Positions 38,034 through 46,108 of a stretch of DNA of 64,000 nucleotides are shown piece after piece (the first letter of the stretch is position 1; each line of letters starts with the position of its first letter). Source of the DNA: Elusimicrobiota bacterium (lineage in GTDB: Bacteria > Elusimicrobiota > Elusimicrobia > FEN-1173); the NCBI GenBank assembly GCA_016714745.1, contig JADKCG010000003.1, forward strand, positions 62,001 through 126,000. The letters run 5' to 3'. Under the pieces are notes generated by a model. The model was given only the letters and a program-made list of their open reading frames with translations, was not told where the DNA came from and searched no databases. Both the position numbers and the translations under genes were made by a program.

Positions 38034-39353
38034 ATGATCGACATAAAACTGATCCGCACTCAACCTGACGTTGTCCGAAAAGCGATCGAAAACCGTGGCG
38101 GGCGGTTTCTCCCGAAATTTGAAGAACTCTTGATGTTGGACAAAGAACTCCGCGCCATTCTTGCTGAAGTGGAACCTTTGCGCGCCCGGCGGAATCAAGC
38201 GGCTGACGAATTCGGCCGCCGCAAAAGAATGAGAGAGGACGGGGGGTCTCTCTTAAAGGAAATGGAGGACCTGAAATCAAAACTTAAATCGCTCGAAGAA
38301 CGAGCGGGGGAGGGGGAAAAGAAGGTCCAGTCGGCTCTCTTAGAACTTCCAAACCTGCCGCTGGAGGCCGTTCCTCTTGGACGCGGCGCCGCGGATAATC
38401 GAGAGATTCGCCGGTGGGGTGTTCCCCGCACCTTTTCATTCCCTGTCAAGGACCATCAAGACTTAGGGGAAAAACTGGGGCTCATGGATTTTACCCGGGC
38501 GGCAAAACTGTCGGGGGCTCGGTTTGCGCTTCTCACGGGGGTGGGCGCGCGGATGGAACGGGCGCTCATCAACTTCATGTTAGACCTTCACACCACGGAG
38601 CACGGCTACACAGAAATTTTTCCGCCCTTCCTCGTGACCCGCCAAACCATGACCGGCACCGGCCAACTTCCCAAATTTGAAGAGGAACTGTACGCGACAA
38701 AAGAGGACGACCTGTTCCTCATCCCCACGGCGGAAGTCCCGCTCACCAACATGTTCCGCGACGAATCCATGGACGAATCCTCGCTTCCCCGTTCCCTGTG
38801 TGCCTACACGGCCTGTTTCCGCCGTGAAGCCGGCACCTACGGCAAAGACACGCGTGGCCTGACCCGCAACCATCAGTTCAACAAAATCGAATTGGTCCGA
38901 TTCGTTCGCCCTGAGGACAGTTTGAAGGAATTGGAGCTGTTGACGCACCACGCTGAAATGGTTTTACAGAGGTTGGGTCTCCCTTACCGGGTGATGGAAC
39001 TGTGCACGGGGGACATGGGGTTCTCCTCCGCCAAAACATACGATCTGGAGGTCTGGGCCCCCGGCGAAAACGGAGGCCAAGGCCAGTGGCGGGAAATCTC
39101 GTCTTGTTCCACGTTTACCGATTTTCAATCCAGGCGGATCGGCCTTCGGTACACCAAACCCGATGGAAGCCGCGCTCTCTTGCATACGCTCAACGGTTCC
39201 GGCGTCGCCGTGGGCCGAACCATGGCCGCCATTTTGGAAAACTATCAAGAAGCCGATGGCACGGTGATCATCCCCGAAGCCCTGCGCCCGTATCTGCTAT
39301 TAGACCGGCTCACTTCCACAACATTAAGGGGACGTTCTCAACAAACCAACTAA
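38034..39353 (+). CDS. serS: Seryl-tRNA synthetase
   Basis: SerRS charges tRNA-Ser. An N-terminal coiled-coil arm (MIDIKLIRTQPDVVRKAIEN, then long helices) precedes the class II core with TAEVPLTN, motif 2 FRREAGTYGKDTRGL and HQFNKIE, the EISSCS loop and motif 3 NGSGVAVGRTMAAILENYQ. The 439-residue length is normal. The last residues (TLRGRSQQTN) are encoded by a GGGGACGTTCTC-tipped repeat, so the natural tail has been replaced. Confidence 0.97.
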   Translation: MIDIKLIRTQPDVVRKAIENRGGRFLPKFEELLMLDKELRAILAEVEPLRARRNQAADEFGRRKRMREDGGSLLKEMEDLKSKLKSLEERAGEGEKKVQSALLELPNLPLEAVPLGRGAADNREIRRWGVPRTFSFPVKDHQDLGEKLGLMDFTRAAKLSGARFALLTGVGARMERALINFMLDLHTTEHGYTEIFPPFLVTRQTMTGTGQLPKFEEELYATKEDDLFLIPTAEVPLTNMFRDESMDESSLPRSLCAYTACFRREAGTYGKDTRGLTRNHQFNKIELVRFVRPEDSLKELELLTHHAEMVLQRLGLPYRVMELCTGDMGFSSAKTYDLEVWAPGENGGQGQWREISSCSTFTDFQSRRIGLRYTKPDGSRALLHTLNGSGVAVGRTMAAILENYQEADGTVIIPEALRPYLLLDRLTSTTLRGRSQQTN

Positions 39354-39522
39354 ATTGACATGAAAGGCGAGTCCCCGTGAGCAGGAGAAAATCCGTGTTC
39401 ATCTATGCAGGGGAATGGCTTAATCTGAAAATATAAGGGAGAATTATTCCGGAAGAGTTTCCTGGCGGCTTCGTGCCGTCTCGTGAATATCGGATAACAC
39501 GATCAGAAATGAGAACGTCCCC
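39328..39522. repeat. 195-bp element with GGGGACGTTCTC inverted ends
   Basis: GGGGACGTTCTC at 39328-39339 and its exact reverse complement at 39511-39522 bound a segment without a credible gene. The left tip lies in the serS 3' end and the right tip lies just before the next gene. The structure resembles a transposable element that lost its inner gene. Single tips of the same family occur at 28745, 30318, 30525, 33011, 34255, 34474 and 42740. Confidence 0.75.
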
Positions 39523-39532
39523 TGAGGTGTCT

Positions 39533-40078
39533 ATGGTGAGAGCATTGATTAAGGGTGGGGTTTTGGGTGGGTTGACGATGTTTCTTTGGGGGATGGTCTC
39601 TTGGACGGTGCTCCCTTGGAACAGATCGAATATCCGTTCCTTTGTTGATGACAGGGCCGTGGCGGAGGTTCTGACGGCAAACGCGCCGGTGCGCGGGGTT
39701 TATGTGTTGCCGCGGTTTGACCGGGTCTCGGACGTCGAACCGGGGGGGCCTCAGGCGTTTGTCGCGTATGATGAACGCAGTGCAGGTTCCCGGGCGCGTC
39801 CCATTGGCGGGGGGCTGTTGATTCAGTTCTTGGGGGGATTGTGTCTCACCTGGCTTCTCATCAAAGCTCGGTTGGGATACTGGGGGAGGGTCGGGTCGTC
39901 CACCGCGGCGGGGCTGTTCGCCGGGATTGTCAGCGATCTTCCCAACTGGAATTGGTGGAGTTTCTCAAGCGGGTTTACCCTCGCTTCCGTAGCGGACCAT
40001 ACGTTGGCGGGGACGTTGGCCGGCATGGTGATCGCTTGGGTGATTGAAGACCCGAAACCCGTAAAAATTCCCACATGA
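39533..40078 (+). CDS. Integral membrane protein of unknown function
   Basis: I chose the ATG at 39533 because upstream in-frame codons lie in the repeat tip. The protein has an N-terminal hydrophobic segment (GGVLGGLTMFLWGMVSWTVL), a soluble loop with RGVYVLPRF, and three further hydrophobic segments (LIQFLGGLCLTWLLI, SSTAAGLFAGIVSDL, LAGTLAGMVIAWVI). No family is recognised. The end overlaps the next gene by four bases. Confidence 0.65.
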   Translation: MVRALIKGGVLGGLTMFLWGMVSWTVLPWNRSNIRSFVDDRAVAEVLTANAPVRGVYVLPRFDRVSDVEPGGPQAFVAYDERSAGSRARPIGGGLLIQFLGGLCLTWLLIKARLGYWGRVGSSTAAGLFAGIVSDLPNWNWWSFSSGFTLASVADHTLAGTLAGMVIAWVIEDPKPVKIPT

Positions 40079-41406
40079 TAAAGAGGCGCGTTTATTTCGG
40101 TCTTTTTAGGGCTCTCGCAGGATCGTTGGTTTTGGTCGGTTCGGCAGGGGCGGCTCCCCTTCGCAAAAGCGACCGCCGGTATCTGGCGGGTGTCTACCAA
40201 GACACCTGGCTCTGTCTTGCCCATTTCGTTAGCCCGAAAACCGGACTGCCCTACGATTCCAGCCGTCGGGCTCCCGCCACCTCCACGACGAACATCGGGT
40301 TTTATTTGGCTTCTTGCGCGGTGGCCGGTCGGACGGGACTCCTCCCGCCTGAGGAAGCGCGAAAACGTTTGGACGCCGCTCTCACCAGCCTTGAAAAAAT
40401 CCAAAAATTTCTCGGTGGATTTCCTGTGACTTGGGTCAACGCAGAGACGCTTCAATCAACGGAAAACAAATTTTCTACCGCCGATCATTTGTCTAACCTG
40501 ACCGCGAGCCTTTTGGTTGTTAAGGGGATTGTCCCGGACCTGGCGGCGCGGATCGACAAAATCTTGACGCCCATGGATTGGGGAGATCTCTATGAGCCAT
40601 CTCAGGGGTGGTACAAGGGCGGTTGGCGTTTAGACAAAAAAGATTTCGACGTTCACCAAAAGGGCTGGGACTGGTACTACAGTTTCCTTGGCGCCGATAC
40701 ACGGTTTGGGGTGGTGTGGGGCATTGGCACTGGCCAAATTCCACCTGAAAGTTGGCCGGCATTGAACCGGAAACAAGAAACGAAATACGGTTTTTCCTAT
40801 TTCCTTCCAGGCTGGCAGGGCGGGGGACTTTTCATGCAATATGTCACGGGGCTCTTTATCGACGAGCGAGACACGCCGATCGGAAAATCCGCCGCGAACT
40901 TTGCCTGGGCTCAAATGGCCCACGCCGACAGGATCGGCGCCCCCGTCTGGGGCTGGTCTTCTTCGGAAAGCCCGAACGGCAAAGAATATCTCGGATGGGG
41001 AGACATTTCCGACAATGTGGTGACCCCCCACGCGGCAGGGCTCGCCGCCCTTTATTATCCCCGGCGGGCCATCGAGAACCTTCGTCAATTTCAGAAACGG
41101 GGCGCGCGCGCGCCGTTCAAGGAAAACGGCCGATCGTTCGCTTTTGGGTTTCGCGATAGTTATGACTGGAAATCGGGCCAGGTGTCTGAAACGTATCTTT
41201 GCGTTGACCAAGCGCTGATGTTTTTGTCTTTGGCCAACCTGCTTCACGAGGGGATCCTTTGGAAGGCGGTGGCGGTGGATCCCCACGTTCAACGGGCCCG
41301 CCGGGAAATATCAGATTACGCCGCGACGGACGATACACTCCTCCCGCTCTACAAGGAGCGAGACGGGATCCCCACCACAAAAAAATCACGCGGGGCTCTA
41401 AAATAG
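40075..41406 (+). CDS. Exported glucoamylase-like (DUF3131-type) protein
   Basis: A signal peptide (ending GSAGAAP) precedes an alpha/alpha-barrel protein with family blocks: DTWLCLAHFVSPKTGLPYDS, TSTTNIGFYLAS, SLEKIQKFLGGFPVTW and FAFGFRDSYDW. A series of acidic residues in GWGDISDNVVTPHAAGLAAL is also typical. It fits the glycoamylase/DUF3131 family of exported enzymes that act on beta-glucans or other polysaccharides. The substrate is not known. It is translationally coupled to the membrane protein upstream. Confidence 0.78.
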   Translation: MIKRRVYFGLFRALAGSLVLVGSAGAAPLRKSDRRYLAGVYQDTWLCLAHFVSPKTGLPYDSSRRAPATSTTNIGFYLASCAVAGRTGLLPPEEARKRLDAALTSLEKIQKFLGGFPVTWVNAETLQSTENKFSTADHLSNLTASLLVVKGIVPDLAARIDKILTPMDWGDLYEPSQGWYKGGWRLDKKDFDVHQKGWDWYYSFLGADTRFGVVWGIGTGQIPPESWPALNRKQETKYGFSYFLPGWQGGGLFMQYVTGLFIDERDTPIGKSAANFAWAQMAHADRIGAPVWGWSSSESPNGKEYLGWGDISDNVVTPHAAGLAALYYPRRAIENLRQFQKRGARAPFKENGRSFAFGFRDSYDWKSGQVSETYLCVDQALMFLSLANLLHEGILWKAVAVDPHVQRARREISDYAATDDTLLPLYKERDGIPTTKKSRGALK

Positions 41407-42062
41407 GGGTCTTCTCCGTTCTCTGTACGTAAAAAACACGCGGTTACCGTTGACCCAAGATCTTTAAAAACTTGACACGCATGCCGTGAGACCATAGGGT
41501 CTTGGTCATGAATACCAAAACCTCATTACGATCATACCTGTCCGGGGAAAACGGTGAATGTCCTTCTCCCCTCCGTGGGAGGTTCGTCGCTGAGCTCCGA
41601 ACACCTGGGGCGGCAGAGCCGCTGTTGCGAAGGTGGCCCGAAGGGCCGGATAAGGGGCGATTTTCCATCAAGGACAAATCATCCCCTCACCCTGCCCTCT
41701 CCCACAAGGGGAAATGGTAAATCTTGTTGGGGACATGGACCATATTGGGGCCCTTTTTCCGTCGAAACATGGTATTTTCTCGGACAGCTGTGACACCTCC
41801 TATCGTTTGCGCACGCAGACTATTTTACCTGGATTACTTTTCATTAGCAGAAGTGGGGCATTATTCGATAGCGCTGAAGGGCCTTCCCACTCCCGCCGCC
41901 GCCCCAGCCCCAACAAATGGCCTTATCTTCTCGCATATCTCTGGTGTTGCCCGCCTCCCACCCCGCCTCACCGACCTCGGCCATCAAGTGACCCGAGGAA
42001 ATCAGAGACGATTCACAATACTTAAATTCGTTTTATTTTTTTTAGGCATTAAATAAAAATAC
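41407..42062. repeat. Intergenic repeat region (second copy of the 75-bp element)
   Basis: This 656-base gap contains the 75-base element shared with the gspJ leader (41561-41635), followed by a shorter palindromic tail and a CCCTCACCCTGCCCTCTCCC stretch (41683-41702). The short ORFs in it are repeat translations. The part from about 41800 to 42062 is AT-richer and shows nothing recognisable before the promoter of the receiver gene. Confidence 0.65.
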
Positions 42063-42091
42063 TTGACAGACTTAACAATCTGGGGTATATA
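42063..42091 (+). promoter_or_regulatory. Consensus promoter, likely leaderless, of the receiver gene
   Basis: TTGACA (42063-42068), a 17-base spacer and TATATA (42086-42091) form a near-consensus sigma-70 promoter. The expected start of transcription is at or one base before the ATG at 42099. No Shine-Dalgarno sequence is present. Confidence 0.7.
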
Positions 42092-42098
42092 TTTGTGT

Positions 42099-42599
42099 AT
42101 GGAAAAACCTCGTCTCCTTGTGATTGAAGACACCGCGATCACCCAGGCGGTTCTCAAGAGCCAGTTCGAAGCCTTGGGTTGCGAAGTAATGATATGCGGA
42201 TCGGCGGAAGAGGCGTGGGAGCACCTTCAAAACGCCGCACTGCCACACGGCATCATTTTAGATTTTCAGCTCCCTGGCGAAGACGGCCCGTCCTTCTTCA
42301 GGCGACTTTCTATGGACCTACGGTTTAAATCAATTCCGGTGATCCCGTTCACATCTCTGTTGAGTCAACAGCAAAACCAAGGCTTCGAAAAGGTATTGGA
42401 TTTCGCCGCCAACCGCGACACCAAAGGCGGTAGCGCCGCCCATCCCATGGTGGAAAAAAAAGATGGACAAGAACCCCATGTCCCCCCAGCCCTCATTTTA
42501 TCGGTGGGCCACGCCTTTCAGCGAAGCGGCCAAATGCTCCCCACAGAACTTCGAAAAGCCATGCGAACCATCGCTGAAGCGCTCTCTAAGAGCACCTGA
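42099..42599 (+). CDS. Single-domain response-regulator receiver protein
   Basis: Residues 1-120 form a CheY-like receiver with LLVIEDTAITQ (acidic pocket), the phospho-acceptor Asp in GIILDFQLPGEDG, and PFTS. The conserved Lys of the last strand is not in its usual place (KVLDFAANRDTKGG), so phospho-signalling may be altered. The C-terminal 45 residues contain no DNA-binding domain. The upstream in-frame ATG at 42063 lies in the promoter, so 42099 is the start. It is not next to a kinase, but three kinases lie 9-19 kb away. Confidence 0.82.
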   Translation: MEKPRLLVIEDTAITQAVLKSQFEALGCEVMICGSAEEAWEHLQNAALPHGIILDFQLPGEDGPSFFRRLSMDLRFKSIPVIPFTSLLSQQQNQGFEKVLDFAANRDTKGGSAAHPMVEKKDGQEPHVPPALILSVGHAFQRSGQMLPTELRKAMRTIAEALSKST

Positions 42600-42615
42600 C
42601 CACGTCAACTTAACC

Positions 42616-42686
42616 TCAATGCAGTTTAGATAAGGAGTAGTTGCCCGATTTATCGGGCGATTTGCATTTAAACTAAACCGCATTGA
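42616..42686. repeat. 71-bp inverted-repeat element containing the dispersed palindrome
   Basis: TCAATGCAGTTTAG (42616) and CTAAACCGCATTGA (42673) are inverted with one mismatch and enclose GCCCGATTTATCGGGC (42643-42658), copy 3 of the dispersed palindrome. It lies in the 42600-43014 gap, which also holds a GGGGACGTACTC tip at 42740 and the repeat described next. Confidence 0.75.
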
Positions 42687-42845
42687 ACTTAACCCCAACT
42701 TTTCCCAATCATGAACAATAACCGCTTTTTGCCTTAGAAGGGGACGTACTCTGTTTATCAGTTTATGCAGGTCGAAATTGTCCAAACCCTCCGATAAGGC
42801 CTATTCGCCACCTGTTCGGTTTCACCAATTCGGTGAAATAGAGAT

Positions 42846-42902
42846 TTTGTAGCACGGGCATCTTGCCCGTTTAAAGATACATGGGCTGAAAGCCCATCCA
42901 CC
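42846..42902. repeat. Dispersed repeat TGTAGCA element, copy 2
   Basis: Bases 42846-42868 are identical to 14538-14560. The right half (ACATGGGCTGAAAGCCCAT) is palindromic and similar to the gspH copy, but the terminal TGCTACA is degenerate. Confidence 0.7.
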
Positions 42903-43014
42903 TTCCTTACGCGAGCTTCTGGGACTAACAATCGCCCTTGACGTGGAATGAGGAGCTCCTAATCATTCAATTCGACCATGCCAGGAAAACTGATTACGTC
43001 TCGTTACTCCTACG

Positions 43015-43323
43015 TTAAAACTTAGCGTCTGCAATTGCTTTACCAATTCGCTCGACCAATTCCCATTGTTTTTCCCGAAGAGCGGAGGCCGACATGGTTT
43101 CGCCCTTCGCTGGGGCAAGGGGCATATCGTGGAATGATCCCATACCGACAAGAGATTTTTTGATTTCCTGAATCGTGCCATCAACTTCGACTGGACTTAG
43201 ATTCCCTGATTCGAGTTTTTTGCACCGGTACTTGTACCATTCGGCATGTCTCTTGAGGGTAGTTTTTTCAAGAAGATTGCAAACCTCTTGAACTTCAACG
43301 ATGATTTTTTTTAACCCTGTCAT
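43015..43323 (-). CDS. Small cytosolic protein of unknown function
   Basis: This is a 102-residue helical protein, with EVQEVCNLLEKTTLKRHAEW and IQEIKKSLVGMGSFHDMPL as its main features. It has no signal peptide. It closes a minus-strand run of toxin-related genes and, by size and composition, could be an orphan immunity protein. I do not recognise the family. Confidence 0.55.
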   Translation of the reverse strand: MTGLKKIIVEVQEVCNLLEKTTLKRHAEWYKYRCKKLESGNLSPVEVDGTIQEIKKSLVGMGSFHDMPLAPAKGETMSASALREKQWELVERIGKAIADAKF

Positions 43324-43465
43324 TTCAAATTTAACGCTTCTATAAATTTTAAAACATCTCCATGCCCAATATGTAGACAGTTGGGGAGAGGATGTTGCCG
43401 CCCGAGAGGTTTATCGAAATCCTATTGGAGACATTGAGTGATAAGTAGGGAGGGCAACACGGGCA

Positions 43466-44392
43466 TCAATTCCCCATCACCAAACAGGCCTTCTGGTCAG
43501 CGGTGCGGATCCTCGCTGTGAACCCAGAGGTGAACTTGAGAAAATCCGCCTCAACCCCATCGCTGAAAATCACACCATCGGATGGCATAAGTGACTCCAA
43601 AACCAATTCCTCCCCAGAGTCAATGAGGCCAGAAACAATCCCCGTTTTCGAGTGCTTGCTCGCGAAAGGCTCTCTCACCGCAAAGAAAAGACGCCTGTCT
43701 TCCCAATCCATTCTTAAAACCGATCCTGGTTTTCCCCCAGTGAAATGTGTTATCCCATTTGCCATGTTAAAAACCGAGGAAAGCCAACCCGTTGAACCCG
43801 CCCCGGTTGATACGATTATGCCACTCGAAGACTGTGCCTCAGAGTTTTTACTGATTTGAATTTTATAACGAGCCGAAACATGGGTCCTCGCCCCGATAAA
43901 TAGATCGTTGAAAGCAAGAAGCCTCTGGCCGTCATTCAAAGTGGCCTGAGCGAGTGTGATCTCCTTTACCTTCGCTAATCCGAATAACAACTTGCCAACA
44001 ACTCTTTGGGCATCCGTTGCCTTAAACGGCAGTAAAACCCCGTCAAAGCGCTCCGGATCTGGATTCACTGCCACAATTGGTTGGCCTCCGACGTATTTCG
44101 CACAATTCGCCACCAACCCATCCTGACCAACAGTAACGATGATATCCTTCTCCGTAAAGACGCATGTGGGGACCAACGACCTATCCATGACGTGAATCTT
44201 CAACCCCACAACCAGGTCCTTGTGGAGGGTATCCAAACACGATCGATAAACTGCATCTTCACGCTCGTAGTCGGAGAAATCCCCTCCCGCATGTTCAATA
44301 TAAAATTTTGCCTGCCCCTTGGTGTTGAACCGTTCCACCAACTCCTGAAAACGCGTCTTCCGAGTGACCAAAACGATCTTTTCGTATGTCAC
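43466..44392 (-). CDS. NAD-kinase-like protein with altered nucleotide loop
   Basis: The 308-residue protein has the NAD kinase/diacylglycerol kinase fold pattern. IIVTVGQDGLVANCAKYV replaces the usual GGDGT loop by GQDGL, followed by NPDPERFDGVLLPF, the FNDLFIGARTHVSARYKI beta region (NE motif replaced by ND) and SSGIIVSTGAGSTGWLSSV, the conserved Gly/Ser loop. NAD kinases make NADP. The altered loop may mean another substrate. It lies 32 bases behind an SPFH gene and downstream of a toxin with an NAD-glycohydrolase-like tip. Confidence 0.75.
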   Translation of the reverse strand: MTYEKIVLVTRKTRFQELVERFNTKGQAKFYIEHAGGDFSDYEREDAVYRSCLDTLHKDLVVGLKIHVMDRSLVPTCVFTEKDIIVTVGQDGLVANCAKYVGGQPIVAVNPDPERFDGVLLPFKATDAQRVVGKLLFGLAKVKEITLAQATLNDGQRLLAFNDLFIGARTHVSARYKIQISKNSEAQSSSGIIVSTGAGSTGWLSSVFNMANGITHFTGGKPGSVLRMDWEDRRLFFAVREPFASKHSKTGIVSGLIDSGEELVLESLMPSDGVIFSDGVEADFLKFTSGFTARIRTADQKACLVMGN

Positions 44393-44424
44393 CGAGGTTC
44401 AGACCTCTCTGGCTGTCGACCTTT

Positions 44425-45495
44425 TCATTTTTTGTTGCTTGATAGGAGAGTATTTAATAGGTCCGGCGTAATGGAGAGTTCTCCAATCTTTTGTGCATTT
44501 TCCGCCAGCTTTTCAAACGCCGCGGCGATCATGAACTTGCTATCCATGCCTCCGCCGCCCAGGGCTGAGAGTATGCGCCAATCCACTTCTTTGATTGGAG
44601 TCAGCATCCGCTCCAGAGCGTAAGCTCTACTCTCCGTTTCTAACCGGTCATTTTTTACGCGCTTCTCCATCAAGCTGGACCGCTTTTCCTCTATGGCAAT
44701 CTCAGCACCCATTTGGACCTCACGCACCTGCCGTTTCTTTTCCTCAACAGAGATTTCCGCACCCATCTGGACTTCACGCACTTGCCGCTTTTTCTCCTCA
44801 ACGGCGATTTCGGCGTCCATTTGAGCTTGCCGAACATGCATTTTCTTTTCTTCCAAGGCTTTTTCAGTCTCCAACTCGCTTTCCTGGATGGTCCTCTCCT
44901 GTTCTACCGCAGCGTTCCGCCGAGAGTAGACAGCTTCGTCGGCCTTGCGCAACAGTGCTTCCCGCGCTTCCGCCTCCAACGCTTTGGACGTTTCTGGGGT
45001 TGGCCTTAGGGACACAATTGAAAAACCCAAAATTTCGATTCCGTGAATAGCGATAAGGTCCGATTTCTTGATCTTTTCAAAGGCTCCCGCGGCAATAGTT
45101 TCCGCACCCGCCAAAACCTTCCTCAATTCCTGACCTTGGATGATCGCCCGGACGAGAGACTGAGCTGTGTGCACGAGTCTTTCGACCATTTTTGCGGGAT
45201 CATCTGATAAATATTTCCCCCCATTGTTAACGGCAAAATTGAGCAACCCGGCCAGCTTTTTAGGGTCCGTGACGCGATAGCTCAGCTGTCCCTGAATCGT
45301 GACAGTTTGAAAATCTGCGGTCACCTCATTGAATGCGAACGGTACATCAATGGTATTCATTGGTACAGCCGCAATGGTGGAAGTGGGAGCGAAATAAAAA
45401 AATGAGAGGCCTGCCCCCTCTCTTTTGACTACCCCATTTTTGTAATGAAGCACATAGATGATCGGGTCCAACTTAATAAATTCCATTCCCATCAT
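44425..45495 (-). CDS. SPFH/band 7 (flotillin-like) protein
   Basis: The ATG at 45495 has a GGAGG site (45503-45507) eight bases upstream; longer in-frame starts run into a repeat and were rejected. Residues 1-190 form the SPFH domain (DVPFAFNEVTADFQTVTIQG, YRVTDPKKLAGLLNFAVN). A long coiled coil follows with three copies of an 18-residue unit V-R-x-[VA]-Q-M-[GD]-A-E-I. No membrane helix is obvious, as in peripheral flotillin-like proteins. It probably forms an operon with the NAD-kinase-like gene. Confidence 0.85.
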   Translation of the reverse strand: MMGMEFIKLDPIIYVLHYKNGVVKREGAGLSFFYFAPTSTIAAVPMNTIDVPFAFNEVTADFQTVTIQGQLSYRVTDPKKLAGLLNFAVNNGGKYLSDDPAKMVERLVHTAQSLVRAIIQGQELRKVLAGAETIAAGAFEKIKKSDLIAIHGIEILGFSIVSLRPTPETSKALEAEAREALLRKADEAVYSRRNAAVEQERTIQESELETEKALEEKKMHVRQAQMDAEIAVEEKKRQVREVQMGAEISVEEKKRQVREVQMGAEIAIEEKRSSLMEKRVKNDRLETESRAYALERMLTPIKEVDWRILSALGGGGMDSKFMIAAAFEKLAENAQKIGELSITPDLLNTLLSSNKK

Positions 45496-45544
45496 AATTA
45501 AACCTCCGTGGCCTGAAATGTTTAGACTAAACTTTAACCTAAAC

Positions 45545-45736
45545 TTCCCAGTTGGCCCGCAGGACCGGCCGGTCGCAACGCTCCCTGCACCTGGGACGGC
45601 CGCTCTCAGAGCTCGCGGCACATGGGGCACCAGAGGTGCTGATGCGGCAAAGCCCCTGATGCGAGACGAAGGAGATCCACTTTTTAGGACGAAAAAAGTG
45701 AGAGATCCTTTGTCGAATCCCGGGTCCAACTGGGAA
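45545..45736. repeat. 192-bp inverted-repeat element between the SPFH gene and the toxin locus
   Basis: TTCCCAGTTGGCCC (45545) and GGGTCCAACTGGGAA (45722) form near-perfect inverted ends. An inner hairpin (GATCCACTTTTT and AAAAAAGTGAGAGATC, about 45670-45710) is also present. There is no ORF with a ribosome site. It fills the 307-base gap 45496-45802. Confidence 0.6.
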
Positions 45737-45802
45737 ATTCTGGCAAATATGAATACCAAATGCTTCCAAAACCGAGTTTCCTCTTTAGATCGGTTGTAAA
45801 AT

Positions 45803-46108
45803 TTATCGGGTTAGAAAAAAACCGTTATTAAGGGCAAAGCCATAAATTTCAATGGTAAAGCCCGGGTGAGCCTTTTTTATTTCCTTCAAAGCCTCCGGTT
45901 CCTCTAACTTCTTTTGCCTGACCATCTCGGCGCAATGCTCTGCGTAATCGATAAGAGCTTTGGCTTTTCCAATTGCATTTTCAATTTCTGCTTTTCCACA
46001 ATCTTTTCGTTGCTTGGAAAGCAAATCTTGCGCAATTTCAATTGTGTGATCCCTAACGAGACAAAAAGCATCATCAAGTATGTTCATCACTAGTCCTTGT
46101 AGGTCCAC
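45803..46108 (-). CDS. Probable immunity protein for toxin B
   Basis: This 101-residue helical cytosolic protein (EIAQDLLSKQRKDCGKAEIE, ALKEIKKAHPGFTIEIYGFA) starts 19 bases inside the end of the upstream toxin gene. It has no export signal. The overlap and small size fit an immunity gene for the NAD-glycohydrolase-like tip of toxin B. The family is not recognised. Confidence 0.6.
   Translation of the reverse strand: MDLQGLVMNILDDAFCLVRDHTIEIAQDLLSKQRKDCGKAEIENAIGKAKALIDYAEHCAEMVRQKKLEEPEALKEIKKAHPGFTIEIYGFALNNGFFLTR

Noticed and set aside
41502..42056. Several short ORFs between the glucoamylase-like gene and the receiver gene
   Set aside because: They are translations of the dispersed 75-base repeat or AT-rich spacer and lack ribosome sites.
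44425..45759. Longer SPFH start at 45759
   Set aside because: The extra codons run through an inverted-repeat element. The ATG at 45495 has a GGAGG site and begins the conserved domain.
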